Source of the DNA: Bodo saltans
Taxonomy: Eukaryota > Euglenozoa > Kinetoplastea > Eubodonida > Bodonidae
Assembly (NCBI GenBank): GCA_001460835.1
Contig: CYKH01001680.1
Span: 31,453-65,967 of the forward strand
DNA: 34,515 nt
Direction of reading: 5' to 3'
The position numbers were made by a program, and so were the translations under genes. Below are positions 1 through 10,000 of the stretch, piece after piece (within the stretch, counting starts at the first letter, position 1; the number at the start of each line of letters is the position of its first letter). The notes under the pieces are model-generated. The model was not told the DNA's origin. It searched no databases and was given only the letters and a program-made list of their open reading frames with translations.

Positions 1-81
1 GGCACTATGCAACGCTAATGTTTGCCAAACCGTTTTGTGAGACACGGAAATGGCACTATGCAACGGTAATGTTTGCCAAAC
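1..81 (+). repeat. 30-base direct repeat, two copies
   Basis: Bases 1-30 and 52-81 are the same 30-base stretch with a single C/G difference at the 15th base, a period of 51 bases. It lies in the spacer upstream of the first gene and encodes nothing I can recognise. The likely origin is a local tandem duplication, or part of a longer array cut by the window edge. Confidence 0.85.
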
Positions 82-125
82 TCTTTGTTTGATTTGTGTG
101 GATACTGGTGCCAACTTGCGATTGT

Positions 126-148
126 GTTTGTTTGTTTGTTTGTATCAG
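126..148 (+). promoter_or_regulatory. Candidate trans-splice acceptor for the first gene
   Basis: A TTTG-repeat, T-rich tract (about 126-143) is followed by an AG at 147-148, twelve bases before the ATG at 160. This tract-then-AG arrangement resembles kinetoplastid spliced-leader acceptors and supports the ATG at 160. No transcript evidence is available. Confidence 0.4.
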
Positions 149-159
149 AAAGCTTTGAA

Positions 160-732
160 ATGGAGTGGAGCAGAGAGTATTTGCAGCGCCACAAGATTCA
201 CCGAATTTTGGAAGACTGTGTTGAGGATCTTGTTGTCGAGCAGCCGCCCAGCAATGAAGGCATTGTCAAGACGATAACGCAACGCCTTGAAACTATTCGT
301 CGGCGTTTTGATTTTCCTCAACAGAAAGTGGTTTTAGTCCTTTGTGACCCATTGAGTGCTGCAAAGTTTCGTGCATCTGTTGAAGTTGCAGCAAACTCTT
401 GTGGCGCATCAATTGTTGATGCCAAGGGCCGTAGTGCAGATGAGGTGCGTGACCTGCTCATTACTTCAGCAGATCGAGCCTTTATCCTCAACTTTCCATC
501 AACTGTTGGAGAAGCGATAGCTTTTGAAGGTTCGTTCGGAAAGCCGCACAAGGTTGTTCTGTTTGAGGATCCTTCTTTCCTCAAGTCAACTTTGCGCACA
601 GACCCAAAGTTCTTAGAATTTGCAAGCGGCCCAAACGCCGTTGCTGAGTTGTATTCTGCGAAGCAGCAACTTGTTAAAGTGAGCGGTGACTCTGATGCTG
701 CAGCTGGCGCCCTTATGACTTGTATTTCATAG
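160..732 (+). CDS. RIIa-domain protein with degenerate adenylate-kinase fold
   Basis: This 190-residue protein starts at the first ATG after a likely splice acceptor. Residues 7-35 (YLQRHKIHRILEDCVEDLV) fit the RIIa/DPY30 dimerisation-docking pattern used by flagellar anchoring proteins. Residues 50-160 follow the adenylate kinase layout: a first strand (VVLVL, 57-61), then a loop where the P-loop should be, and later FILNFPSTVGEAIAFE, which matches the family's LDGFPRT..QAEAF segment. The P-loop pattern GGPGSGKGT has become CDPLSAAKF, so the glycines and the catalytic Lys are gone, and the FPRT arginine is Ser. By family knowledge it should not phosphorylate AMP. I infer a structural, probably axonemal, pseudo-enzyme; the next genes include MORN5. 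The fold match was made by eye and the RIIa match is short. Confidence 0.6.
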   Translation: MEWSREYLQRHKIHRILEDCVEDLVVEQPPSNEGIVKTITQRLETIRRRFDFPQQKVVLVLCDPLSAAKFRASVEVAANSCGASIVDAKGRSADEVRDLLITSADRAFILNFPSTVGEAIAFEGSFGKPHKVVLFEDPSFLKSTLRTDPKFLEFASGPNAVAELYSAKQQLVKVSGDSDAAAGALMTCIS

Positions 733-840
733 TGGGTTATGTACTTGATGTAGATACTTGAATCGAATCTAACGTTTGCCTGTTTTGATAGCTGAATAAT
801 ACACTGATAAAATGAACTTGATCATTTTTGAAATTTAGAG

Positions 841-1719
841 ATGCCTACAGTAGTTTCTCGGGCCTGCCAAACTGAAGTGTTTGTTTCCACTGACAGTGGC
901 GAGAAATGTTTCTTTCGAATTGTCTTTGAAGGTCGGACGTTGCAATTCAAGCTGCCAAAAACGTGCGCGCTCTCAGTTATGTTTGCAAGAATTCCAGTTG
1001 TTGGAGACTTCGTGTGGCACGGCATCATTCTTGATGGTTCACTCTCCCCAATGCACTACAACATGCTCCCAGGAGAAGAAAATTGTGTAACGCTGCATGT
1101 TGTGGTCAACAGCCATCGCACTACAACATTCGGTGATGATGTTGTCATGAACGATGCCGTGCGTGCGGCTGGCTTCCGGTTGCGGTTGCAAGAGGAGGAA
1201 AACGATTCATTACGAATTGAGTGTGACGAGCTGCGAGCGCAAGTGTTTGCTCTCCACCGTGAATTGTCAACCGTTGTCGAGATCAATGCTCAACGTTTGG
1301 AGGAAGAACGCACAAAAAGAGAAGAAATCTTTGAAAAGAATCTTCAGCTACAAGGAGCATTCCGACGTCTTGAGTCTGAACATGAGCTCCTCAAACGGCG
1401 ATCATCAGTTCGTGATGCCATGCACGGAATTCATACAAGAGCCCAAACGCAAATTTCGTCAGTCAGAATCCATTGCGTTGTTATCGAACATGATCAAAGT
1501 GAAGGAAACGAGCTGCCTTTCATCGAAATCCCAGAGCCAGCGACAGTCTCTTCAGCCCTCGAACGCTTGATGAGCACCCATTCTTTGCTTCTACCACCTC
1601 CTGACCAATCTATGATTTGCGTTCGCTCTGCTCAGACAGGCGAGTTTCGAGCAGTTGACGACTTGATGTTGCACCTTTCAAGTGGCGACAGTTTGTACAT
1701 TGCAAAGATCGCAAAATAG
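841..1719 (+). CDS. Coiled-coil protein with possible ubiquitin-like folds at both ends
   Basis: This 292-residue protein starts at the first in-frame ATG. Residues about 112-195 are strongly charged and heptad-like (rich in E, R, L), consistent with a coiled coil. Residues about 20-90 (FRIVFEGRTLQFKLP, then PGEENCVTLHVVV) alternate beta strands in a way that resembles a ubiquitin-like beta-grasp. The C-terminal 90 residues look similar (VRIHCVVIE, a helix ALERLMSTH, then SSGDSLYIAKI). I do not recognise a family and there is no di-glycine tail, so conjugation is unlikely. It sits 108 bases after the RIIa/adenylate-kinase-like gene and 96 before MORN5, which hints at a flagellar or cytoskeletal role but does not prove one. 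Confidence 0.7.
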   Translation: MPTVVSRACQTEVFVSTDSGEKCFFRIVFEGRTLQFKLPKTCALSVMFARIPVVGDFVWHGIILDGSLSPMHYNMLPGEENCVTLHVVVNSHRTTTFGDDVVMNDAVRAAGFRLRLQEEENDSLRIECDELRAQVFALHRELSTVVEINAQRLEEERTKREEIFEKNLQLQGAFRRLESEHELLKRRSSVRDAMHGIHTRAQTQISSVRIHCVVIEHDQSEGNELPFIEIPEPATVSSALERLMSTHSLLLPPPDQSMICVRSAQTGEFRAVDDLMLHLSSGDSLYIAKIAK

Positions 1720-1815
1720 AATTGTACTTGCACCTTGCAACGATTTTTTTTTGAGGAAACAACAACAAAAGAAGTTACACGAAATCAATGATCACCTTTG
1801 AATTGATCTCAAGAA

Positions 1816-2352
1816 ATGTTCTACACACGTTGCACTTATGTCGGCCAAACGACGAAGGACCAAAAACGCATGCACGGTCGTGGGATATTTACTTATTCCA
1901 ATGGAAATAAATTTGTTGGAACCTTTCACGACGGAACTTTCCATGGACAAGGAATTATCTTTTTCACGCCTGACAACGGTGGTGGCCAATTTCGAGGAGT
2001 TTGGGATCAGGGCAAACAAGTTTCTGGTGACTACGTTTTTAATGATGGTCTTCAGTTTGCCACTGAGAACTGGGGTCATTGCACGGATAATGATCGAAAG
2101 TTTTGGCATGAGTACCTCACCTTCATTCAGCCGCCAGAGCTGAAAGGCCTTGAGTCGCGAACACCAGATTACTCTGTTACTGATGGAATTCCTCCAACAT
2201 TTTCGGAAGGAAAGCCTCGTGGTATTCACGATGTTCATGACGTGTTTTGGTCAGCTGCTGCTCCTCCCAAGCCAGAGCACGAGGATATAGCGGATCCATC
2301 AGCTTCAGGAGACAGCATGGCAACAGTAATCGCAAAATCAAGACCAGTGTAG
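1816..2352 (+). CDS. MORN5: MORN repeat-containing protein 5 homologue
   Basis: This 178-residue protein begins with MORN repeats: YVGQTTKDQKRMHGRGIFTY (about 9-28), then FVGTFHDGTFHGQGIIFF (about 33-50), then a third unit ending in GDYVFNDG. The next segment, LQFATENWGHCTDNDRKFW, aligns well with the part of animal MORN5 after its repeats (LHYDEKNWHYCDGYDRRFY, from memory). A later GIHDVHDVFW matches the MORN5 GYYDCGDGFY block. Length is close to animal MORN5 (about 160 residues). The family is associated with motile cilia and flagella, so an axonemal role is expected. A run of nine Ts followed by TGAG lies at 1744-1755, upstream of the ATG, as a possible splice acceptor. Confidence 0.85.
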   Translation: MFYTRCTYVGQTTKDQKRMHGRGIFTYSNGNKFVGTFHDGTFHGQGIIFFTPDNGGGQFRGVWDQGKQVSGDYVFNDGLQFATENWGHCTDNDRKFWHEYLTFIQPPELKGLESRTPDYSVTDGIPPTFSEGKPRGIHDVHDVFWSAAAPPKPEHEDIADPSASGDSMATVIAKSRPV

Positions 2353-2450
2353 ATGTTGTATCCATGTAGATTCAATGTGCAAACGTTCCCTTTCTGTGTG
2401 ATGTGTGAATGTAGTGACTGTGATTGCCTTTGTTTGCCTTAAGTCACAAT

Positions 2451-3911
2451 ATGGAGCCACATGTGCCTACCATCTTCCCTGCCAGTGGACTCTACCGTCC
2501 TCCTCTCTCCGTTTCGCTGTCTGGTGCCATGTCAGGGGGAGATAAGCTCTACTACATTATTGAAGAGTCTGACGGTCAAGTACCGACAGTCAGAAAACGT
2601 TTGTATTCAGAACCGTTTTTGTTGCAAACACCTGGTCGCGCACGCATTACCGCTTTTGTTTGGCGCCCAGGCTTCGGCGAAGGTCAGTCTGTCTCCAATA
2701 TTTTCATGCTTGACAATGATGGAAAGCCAGGATCACAGTCGAACCTTGATCCACAGAGAGTTCTAAGTGTTATTGCACCAAAACAGCACTCGAAGAAACC
2801 TAGATCAGTCGTGTTCACCAACGTGCCGCGCGAAATACGAAGTTTGGAGACCTTTTCTATTTCAATTGCCCTGAAGGATGAAGCTGATTTTATGTGCGCT
2901 TCATCATTTTCCCACCCCGTGAAAGTCGCTGTGTCGGCAGAAGTGATGGGAGAGGCAGCAACTTCACTCGCAACACTCGATATTCCAGCTTCTGCTCATC
3001 TATCAAAGCTGTTGCCACCACCGTTTGTTCAAACTTCTAATGCACTTGTCCAAAGCACCACCGATTCAAGCGGAGTCCATGTTGGACGATCAGGCAAAGG
3101 TGGCAGCTGGAATTCTTTTGCTGATTCTACGCCGTGCATTAGTGGCAGCCAAACGCCATGTGCAAGCATCAAGTTCCGAGTTCACTCATTGTCGCGAGTT
3201 ATCGTTGGACTTCACCTTGGACTTGAAGATGTCTCCTCCGAGATGTCATGGAGAGCCTTGCCATACTCGTTTCACTTTAGCGCAGACTTGAGCGACTCCT
3301 CAACTGTTCCTGCGTTCCGAATTTACGAAAGTGGACGTCTTGTCGAAGATGCAGGAACAGAAGAATTTGACATCGGCGATGAGTTTTCAATTCGCGTTCG
3401 TCCTAATGGTGATGTGTCGTACCTAAGAAATGGAAATATTCTTGTAACCACTCCTGGACTATCATCAGCCGTGTATTCAGTGCACGTTCGAATTGCGGCC
3501 CAGCTTGGGGACGTTGCTATTTCTGGTATGACTATGGTTGCTGACAGTGATCCTTTTTCCGCAACTCTTGAAAACTTGCTGTGGAAGCCAAAAGTGATTG
3601 ATGGACCCGCTATTCGAGAGAAGATCGTGTTGCGAGCCTGGATTGCTGGAACTGATTACGTTCCTGCTACTGCTGGGGTTGACTTGAAAACCAACTGCAT
3701 CCCTCGCTGGGCCGTTGCGGCGCTAAACCTTGCATCAATGTTTGCCCTTGGCACTTGTGGTTCTCAAAGCAACCATGTTGGTGTGCTAATGAATGACGGT
3801 CACCGCAGCCAGGCGCCACTTCAAGTTGTTGAAAATGCATCTTCCGGCAATCGCTCAACCACAACCACTCGAAACAACGCTGGAACGGATTCTCCCCAGT
3901 TTTTGTCTTAG
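2451..3911 (+). CDS. Two-domain beta-sandwich protein (CHB_HEX_C-like plus concanavalin/SPRY-like)
   Basis: This 486-residue protein starts at the first ATG after a T-rich stretch ending AAG (2443). Residues 5-95 fit the chitobiase/hexosaminidase C-terminal-like (Fn3-associated) pattern: PTIFPASGLYRPPLSVSLS, KLYYIIEESDG, a SEPFLLQTPGRARITAFVW block and a GEGQSVSNIF end. Residues about 240-370 resemble a concanavalin-like or SPRY-like sandwich: VIVGLHLGL, FRIYESGRLVEDAG, FDIGDEFSIRV, VSYLRNGNILVTTPG. The C-terminal 70 residues are Ser/Thr/Asn rich and probably disordered. There is no signal peptide or membrane segment, so it is likely cytosolic or flagellar. Both domain calls are by eye; no enzymatic residues are evident and the function is unknown. 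Confidence 0.7.
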   Translation: MEPHVPTIFPASGLYRPPLSVSLSGAMSGGDKLYYIIEESDGQVPTVRKRLYSEPFLLQTPGRARITAFVWRPGFGEGQSVSNIFMLDNDGKPGSQSNLDPQRVLSVIAPKQHSKKPRSVVFTNVPREIRSLETFSISIALKDEADFMCASSFSHPVKVAVSAEVMGEAATSLATLDIPASAHLSKLLPPPFVQTSNALVQSTTDSSGVHVGRSGKGGSWNSFADSTPCISGSQTPCASIKFRVHSLSRVIVGLHLGLEDVSSEMSWRALPYSFHFSADLSDSSTVPAFRIYESGRLVEDAGTEEFDIGDEFSIRVRPNGDVSYLRNGNILVTTPGLSSAVYSVHVRIAAQLGDVAISGMTMVADSDPFSATLENLLWKPKVIDGPAIREKIVLRAWIAGTDYVPATAGVDLKTNCIPRWAVAALNLASMFALGTCGSQSNHVGVLMNDGHRSQAPLQVVENASSGNRSTTTTRNNAGTDSPQFLS

Positions 3912-3921
3912 ATGTACAATA

Positions 3922-3939
3922 TTTTTATTTTTATTTTAG
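3922..3939 (+). promoter_or_regulatory. Candidate trans-splice acceptor before the glucan synthase
   Basis: A near-pure T/A tract ends in TTTTAG with AG at 3938-3939. Two short out-of-frame ATGs (3946 and 3998) then lie between it and the ATG at 4024. Either these are short upstream reading frames, or the true acceptor is a later AG near 4006. The second option would make 4024 the first ATG. Confidence 0.4.
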
Positions 3940-4023
3940 GAAAGCGATGTTCTGAGAGTGCTCTTAAATTTTGCTATCTTCTCTTGGGGGAAAAAAAATG
4001 TTGCACGAGAAAAAGTCTGTAAC

Positions 4024-7000
4024 ATGCAAGTCCTCCTTTTTGGCCTGCTCTTCGTGAGCTTTGTGCAAGCAGCGTACCGCCCAGGTTGGAGTCCCCCTTC
4101 ATGTCTATCAGAGAGCTTTCGCCCGTCGAACGTGTCAATTGAGGTTGATACGACGTTTCCTGGCTTTATAGGCCCCGACGAGTCAACGTACTATTCGAGT
4201 GGTGTGGCTGTGACGCGTTTCCATGTCATGAATAAGACGAGCGGCAAAATGGAACCTTTTTTCCCACGCGGAGTGGGGTACAGCCCTATTTTCCCGAGCA
4301 AGCTGACGTTTTCCCAGCCATTCGATTTGTTCACATCGGAGAACGAATACATCTGGAAGCGTGATCTCGCTCGGATTCGTGCAATGGGCGCAAATACTAT
4401 CCGAGTTTGGTCATGGGATTCGTTTCGTGATCATAGTGCATTCCTCGACGAATGCTATGAGCAAGGCTTGTACATCATGGTTCCTTTTTTTTTCGACGCC
4501 GCTGATTACCCAATTATCTCTGATGCTGGAACACGACAACAAGTTCTGATGGACTTCAAAGCATTTGTGATGTCCGTAATGAGTCACCCAGCAGTTCTTG
4601 CGTTTCTTATCGGAAACGAACTGAACACATACTATGGCTCCCAGCGAGACGAATTATTTAGCTTGGTGAACCAGATGGTTCGTATTCGCAACGAAGTGGA
4701 CCCAGCGCAGCATCCAATGAGTCTTCCCCTGGCTGATGTTGCCTTTGTCGAATCCTACTCCAATCCGTACTACCAATGGAGTGCAATGGAGTTTTGGTCT
4801 CTTCAAACCTATCGAGAGCCCCAGTACCTCCACTTGCCCGTACAAGATTACTACTACTCATTTGTTCAGAACATGTCCGTTTTGGGCCTTCCATTCAAAC
4901 CGCTCGTCATGACTGAGTTTGGCGTGGACTCGTTGCCTCCAGTTACGACCAACGGAGTATGGCCACTCAATGGGTCGTATCCAGCGAGGCCAGAGCAAAA
5001 TCAATCGAAGCAAGCGACGATGCTATGTCAAATGTTCACAGCGTTCCGAAACAACGTCGCATTTGACCTTACCAAATTGTTTCCGAATGACCCAGAAAGT
5101 CAGTACTCCACCTTGGGAATGAGCCCAGCTGGAGTCATTGGTGGTGCCATCATCATGGAGTGGAACGACGAGTGGTGGAAGGGAACGTTCTCTGATGTGA
5201 GAGCCCCGATGTGCCCGAATCAGCGCCCTGAGTTGCACACATGGTGTGCGCACGACGTGGGTGACCCAAACAACCCGTACTACTTGCATGAAGAGTGGCT
5301 TGGTCTTACTGAACAGATCTATGACCCTGACCAGCGAGATTTTTGTTTGTGCCCACGCATGTCATACGCCTCGATGACAAAAGCGTTCTTCTGTAATGGC
5401 AACGAAAGTTGCATTGCGCAAGGTTTGGGCCCAGTGAGCGACGGGTTTACCTGCTATGCGCCCAACACCCCGTTCACTGCTTGTGAGGAACAGTGGTGCG
5501 CAGAGCGTCGCAATGTATTCCTTAATGGATATATTTCCATGATGGTCCCCGGCTTCGTTCTTTTCTTTGCGCTCCTCGGTTGGGCATATTACCTCCGTCG
5601 TAAGAAGGAGCGTGACGCCGAGTCTCGTAACGAGGAGCGACGCATGAGCAAGAGCAGCTTGCACGAAGGTGAGGTCGATGGCACATATCAAGCCGAAGAG
5701 AACATCAATGGTCAACGTGCCAAGAAGCTTCGAGATGCGATTGCAGTAGCATTCCTTCAATTTTCGGATGTTGGAACGGTCGACGTCTTTAAAGCCCAGA
5801 ATCCCCAACACACGTTCTGCCCTTATTTCAAGCCGTCGCAAGAGCGCCTGTTTTTGCTGATTTGGGATAAATATGTTGGCGGTCAAGCCGACTTTGACCA
5901 GCGTCTTCTTATCGCCGTTCGGATTGTCTACGAGCAATTTATGGAGGCATACTACCTGTGGCTAAATCGCCGCGTCTACATTCCCAATGAAACGACTCTT
6001 CTCACGCGAGAGGAGATGCTTTCGCACATGGCTCTCTACTCCATTGTCCAGTCGTGGGCGGGAACAATCAACCACAGCCCTGAGAAGATTTGCGAAGTTT
6101 TTGAATTCGCGAAGGACTACTTTGAGCGCTGCATCCCTCCACATCAAGGTGTTTTCCGCATTGAGCAGCTTCAAGATTTTCACCATGGGCTCGTTGAAAT
6201 ATTCAGGACGTACTACCTGAAGGTCGATCAAGGAGAGTTCAATTTCGAGGACGTCAACACTGATGCCATGCTTTTCCGAGAGAAGCGAATGACGGACTCC
6301 GGCAAAACTAACATCAGCGCGTTCTGGAGCAAGGTGGGGACACCGAACACGGGTATCGAGCCATACGACGCCCCTCGTCAACTTGACCCCGTTTCTGCTG
6401 CAAACTTGACTGAGAAGTCCTGTGTCGAACTAGACCTCTTGCCTAAGCCTGAAATCAACGCCGACCTCAAGGAGAACTTGCATCCCTTCCTAGAGTACCA
6501 CAAGCAGCGCAACCCTGAGGCCACCTTGCTATCGGACACCGCCAGAATCTTCTTCGAGCATCACAAAGCAGCTGTCGGCCGAACTTGGATGGATAAAATT
6601 GAGGCGTTTCCCCAACGGGGAGGCCCTCTCACGATCGTATTTAATTACGGATACGTCATTCGTTATCTGTTGTGGCAAAATTTGTGGGCAACGTACCTTC
6701 AGCCGATTGCGATCAGCCAGCCGATTTGTCTTAGCACCTACGTGGAGTACCTTGCACTTGGCGACTCTGCTTGGATGTTCATCAATTCCCTCCTCCATTA
6801 CCGTATTGTGGGTCGCTTCACAAAGCGCATTATTTTCGAAGGTGTTTTCTACGGCTGCTGTCTGGGAGGTGTCGCCGTGTCGCTGATTGCAATAAAAAAT
6901 GATGTGGATGCAGGGACGAGTTCACTGAGCAACGCGCTCGGTATGGGGTTTTCGATCCCCACGTTTTACATGTTGCTTGCCATTATCATGACGATGGTCG

Positions 7001-10000
7001 AGGAAGTATCACTCTTGATCCGACCAACGGTTCCAACGTACCCCATTCAGGGCCGCTTCAAAGATAACGGAACGGTTGTTCGCACACGCGTGGGTTTCTA
7101 CGTATCACTTCTCATCATTGGCTTGCCGCTCGGATTTGCTTGGCTTCCAGGCGTCACCTCCCAAGGGTCCATTATGACGATGATGAACGCCAAGATTGTT
7201 GTCTCGTTCTTCCCTTCGTTGATGACGTTCCTGTGGTGGATAGCGTTTGTGGCTGCATCGACCCTGATCCCATGGCAAGTGGCGCGCCGTGTTGCGAGCA
7301 CTAGCGTCGACCTTCACCGCAAGGAACGGTCGCGGCGCGTTGGTAAACATGAGGCGGACTACCTCGTGTTGAACTACGTGTACTGGGGCTTGTTTATTGG
7401 TCTCAATTGGTGCCTAGCCTTCTACGTTCTTGTTCCAGCAATTAACAACATCAACTTCGGCATCTGTACCTGCGACGAGAACATTCCAAACCTCAACGAG
7501 GCTCAAAGCAACGTATGCGAGGCCAGCTTTGCTGTCACATGCTACGTGGCGGTTATTTTCACTTGGCTCTCCGCGGAGTTAATTTCATTCGTCGCACTCT
7601 ACACCGTCTTCGAGGTCCTCATGCTCCTATTTGGTCTTTTCCGTGGAAAAACGAACCGAGTTGGTAACATCAAGACATGGCAAGATGTTGAGAAGAACTT
7701 TGAGGGCGTCCTCGATCGATGCATGCGCCGTGTCAGCAGCAGTCTGCTATTTCCCGAGAAGGCGGCATCGTGCTGGAATGCTTTTACCCAAGCACTGTAC
7801 GATGACTGCCTCCTCAACGAGAAGGAGCTTGCTCGACTTTCATTCAAGATCGACACCAGCAAGCCACCTGAGGCAGGAACAAAACTGCCGATCCCTGACT
7901 TCTCCCAGAAACCACGCTCAGCGGAAGCCATCCGACGAATCGTCTACCACTTGTGGTCGCTGGAGTCGTCACTTGCACACGACGAGGTAGGAGGAAAGCT
8001 GATCCACACACCGCTTCGCAAAGCCCATCGTGTCGCCACAATGCCCACGTGGACGACGGTTATCCCAGCATACAACGAAACCATCATTTTCGAAGAAGAC
8101 CAGCTTGTGCGATCTCGCACAGAGGGTTCACCGCACTTGCGCATCACAGAGATGGAGTACCTTGTGCACATGTATCACGATGAATGGGATAATTTTGCCG
8201 AGCGCATCAAGAAGACCGACGATTCGTGGGTTGTGAACGCTGACAATTACAGCATGGATTTACTGTACTCGTTCCTTGGGCACCCTGGCCACGCGAAACT
8301 GAGTGAGGATGTTCGATTCGAGGCTCGTTGGTGGGCAACGATGCGTGGCCAAACGCTTGCTCGCACCATCAAGGGTATTGTCAACTGGCGAAGTGCATTG
8401 ATTCACTTGATTAAGCTGGAAGAGGAGGGTATCAGCGATGCAGAGGCGGAGAGAGTTCTGCTGCGCAAATGCCAGATTGTGGTATCTCACCAAACGTACA
8501 ATCCGAAAAATGACGTGACGAAGTCCCACGTGTGCCCCCATGAAGAAGCGATGGAGATGTGTTTCCGACGCTTGAAGTTCTTTGATCTCGTGTACAACGA
8601 TGATAAGAACTTTCAGTCTGTGTGCAAGCGTGTGAAGCACGACGTTCTCATCAACGAGGCCACCGTGGACATCAAGTACACCAAAACAATCCAGATCTCG
8701 ACAACGGACGCCAAGACAAAGAAGGTCCGCACCACCGAACGGAAGTTGTTCAACTACTTCGATAAGGATTCGTTTGAACTACAAACTGTTCAGCGTGTTG
8801 GTCAGCTGAAGATTGGTGAGGGTAAGGCAGAGAACCAAATGCACGCGCTACAGTTCGTGAACGGAATGGTACTGCAGGCCATCGACATGAACCAGTACGC
8901 AACTCTTGAGAATGGATTCAAGTTGCCGTACATCTTGACGGACTACTTTAACACCCCCAATCGTGCTGGTGGAGCTGATGAGACGTGGGATGGCGAGATG
9001 TACATCCCCCAGTACAGAATTCTTGGCTACCCCGAATGGGCGTACACACGAAGCCTTTCGCTTGTAGGAGAGCTTATGGGTGCGGCGGAGTGGTGTTTCG
9101 TCACCATTACCCATCGTGTGCTGGACTGGCCTCTCCGTATTCGTGCCCACTATGGCCATCCTGACTTCTTCGACTGTTTCTGGGTTCGCAACCGTGGAGG
9201 TCAATCGAAGGCCTCTCAGCTTGTCAACACCAACGAAGATATTTTCGCGGGTTACGAAATGATTGGTCGAGGCGATCGTGGCGCTTTCATTGAATTCCTC
9301 GAAGCACAAAAAGGCCGTGAGACTTCATTTGCTGGAGCATTCACATTCGAAGCGAAACTTGCTCAAGGTGGCGCTCAACAGACTCGTTCATACGATATTT
9401 ACCGCCTCAACCGTGGTTTAGATTTCTTCACGCGCAACAATTTGTTCTACTCGTCATTGGCGTTCTACATCACCAATCTGCTGATGGCTATTTCTATTAA
9501 CTACTACATTCTTGCGATCGCCCTGTACGCTATTTCCGGAGTCACGTACCACAAGCTTGGTCTACTTGATGCCGTCATCGCAATTCCATGGCTGTTGCAG
9601 ATTGGTTATGCCCTCGCACTGCCGTACCTTATGGAGCTGATTATTCAACGAGGATTCTGGGCAGCCATTGGTCAGTTCGTTCGAACATTACCACCTGCCA
9701 TCATTTTCTTCATTTTCCACCTCCGTACCAAAGCATACTTCTTCACGCAGGGTCTTTTGATTGGCAAGGGAGGTTATGCTGGTACTGGCCGTGGTTTCGG
9801 TTTGGATCGTGCAGGTTTCGTCTCGATGTACAAGAGCTACGCAGAGTCGCACTATCACGAAGGGTTGCTCATTGGGCTCGCCCTCATTGTGTACGCCGTC
9901 TATGGAAGCGACCCCGTTGGAGCGTATTTGCTGCGTTGTTGGAACATCATCTTGATTGTCATATCGTGGATGTGGGCTCCTATCGTATTCAATCCTGCAC

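Noticed and set aside
3958-4023. Upstream extension of the glucan synthase frame
   Set aside because: It begins with a GTG codon rather than ATG, and would bury the clear signal peptide that starts at 4024.
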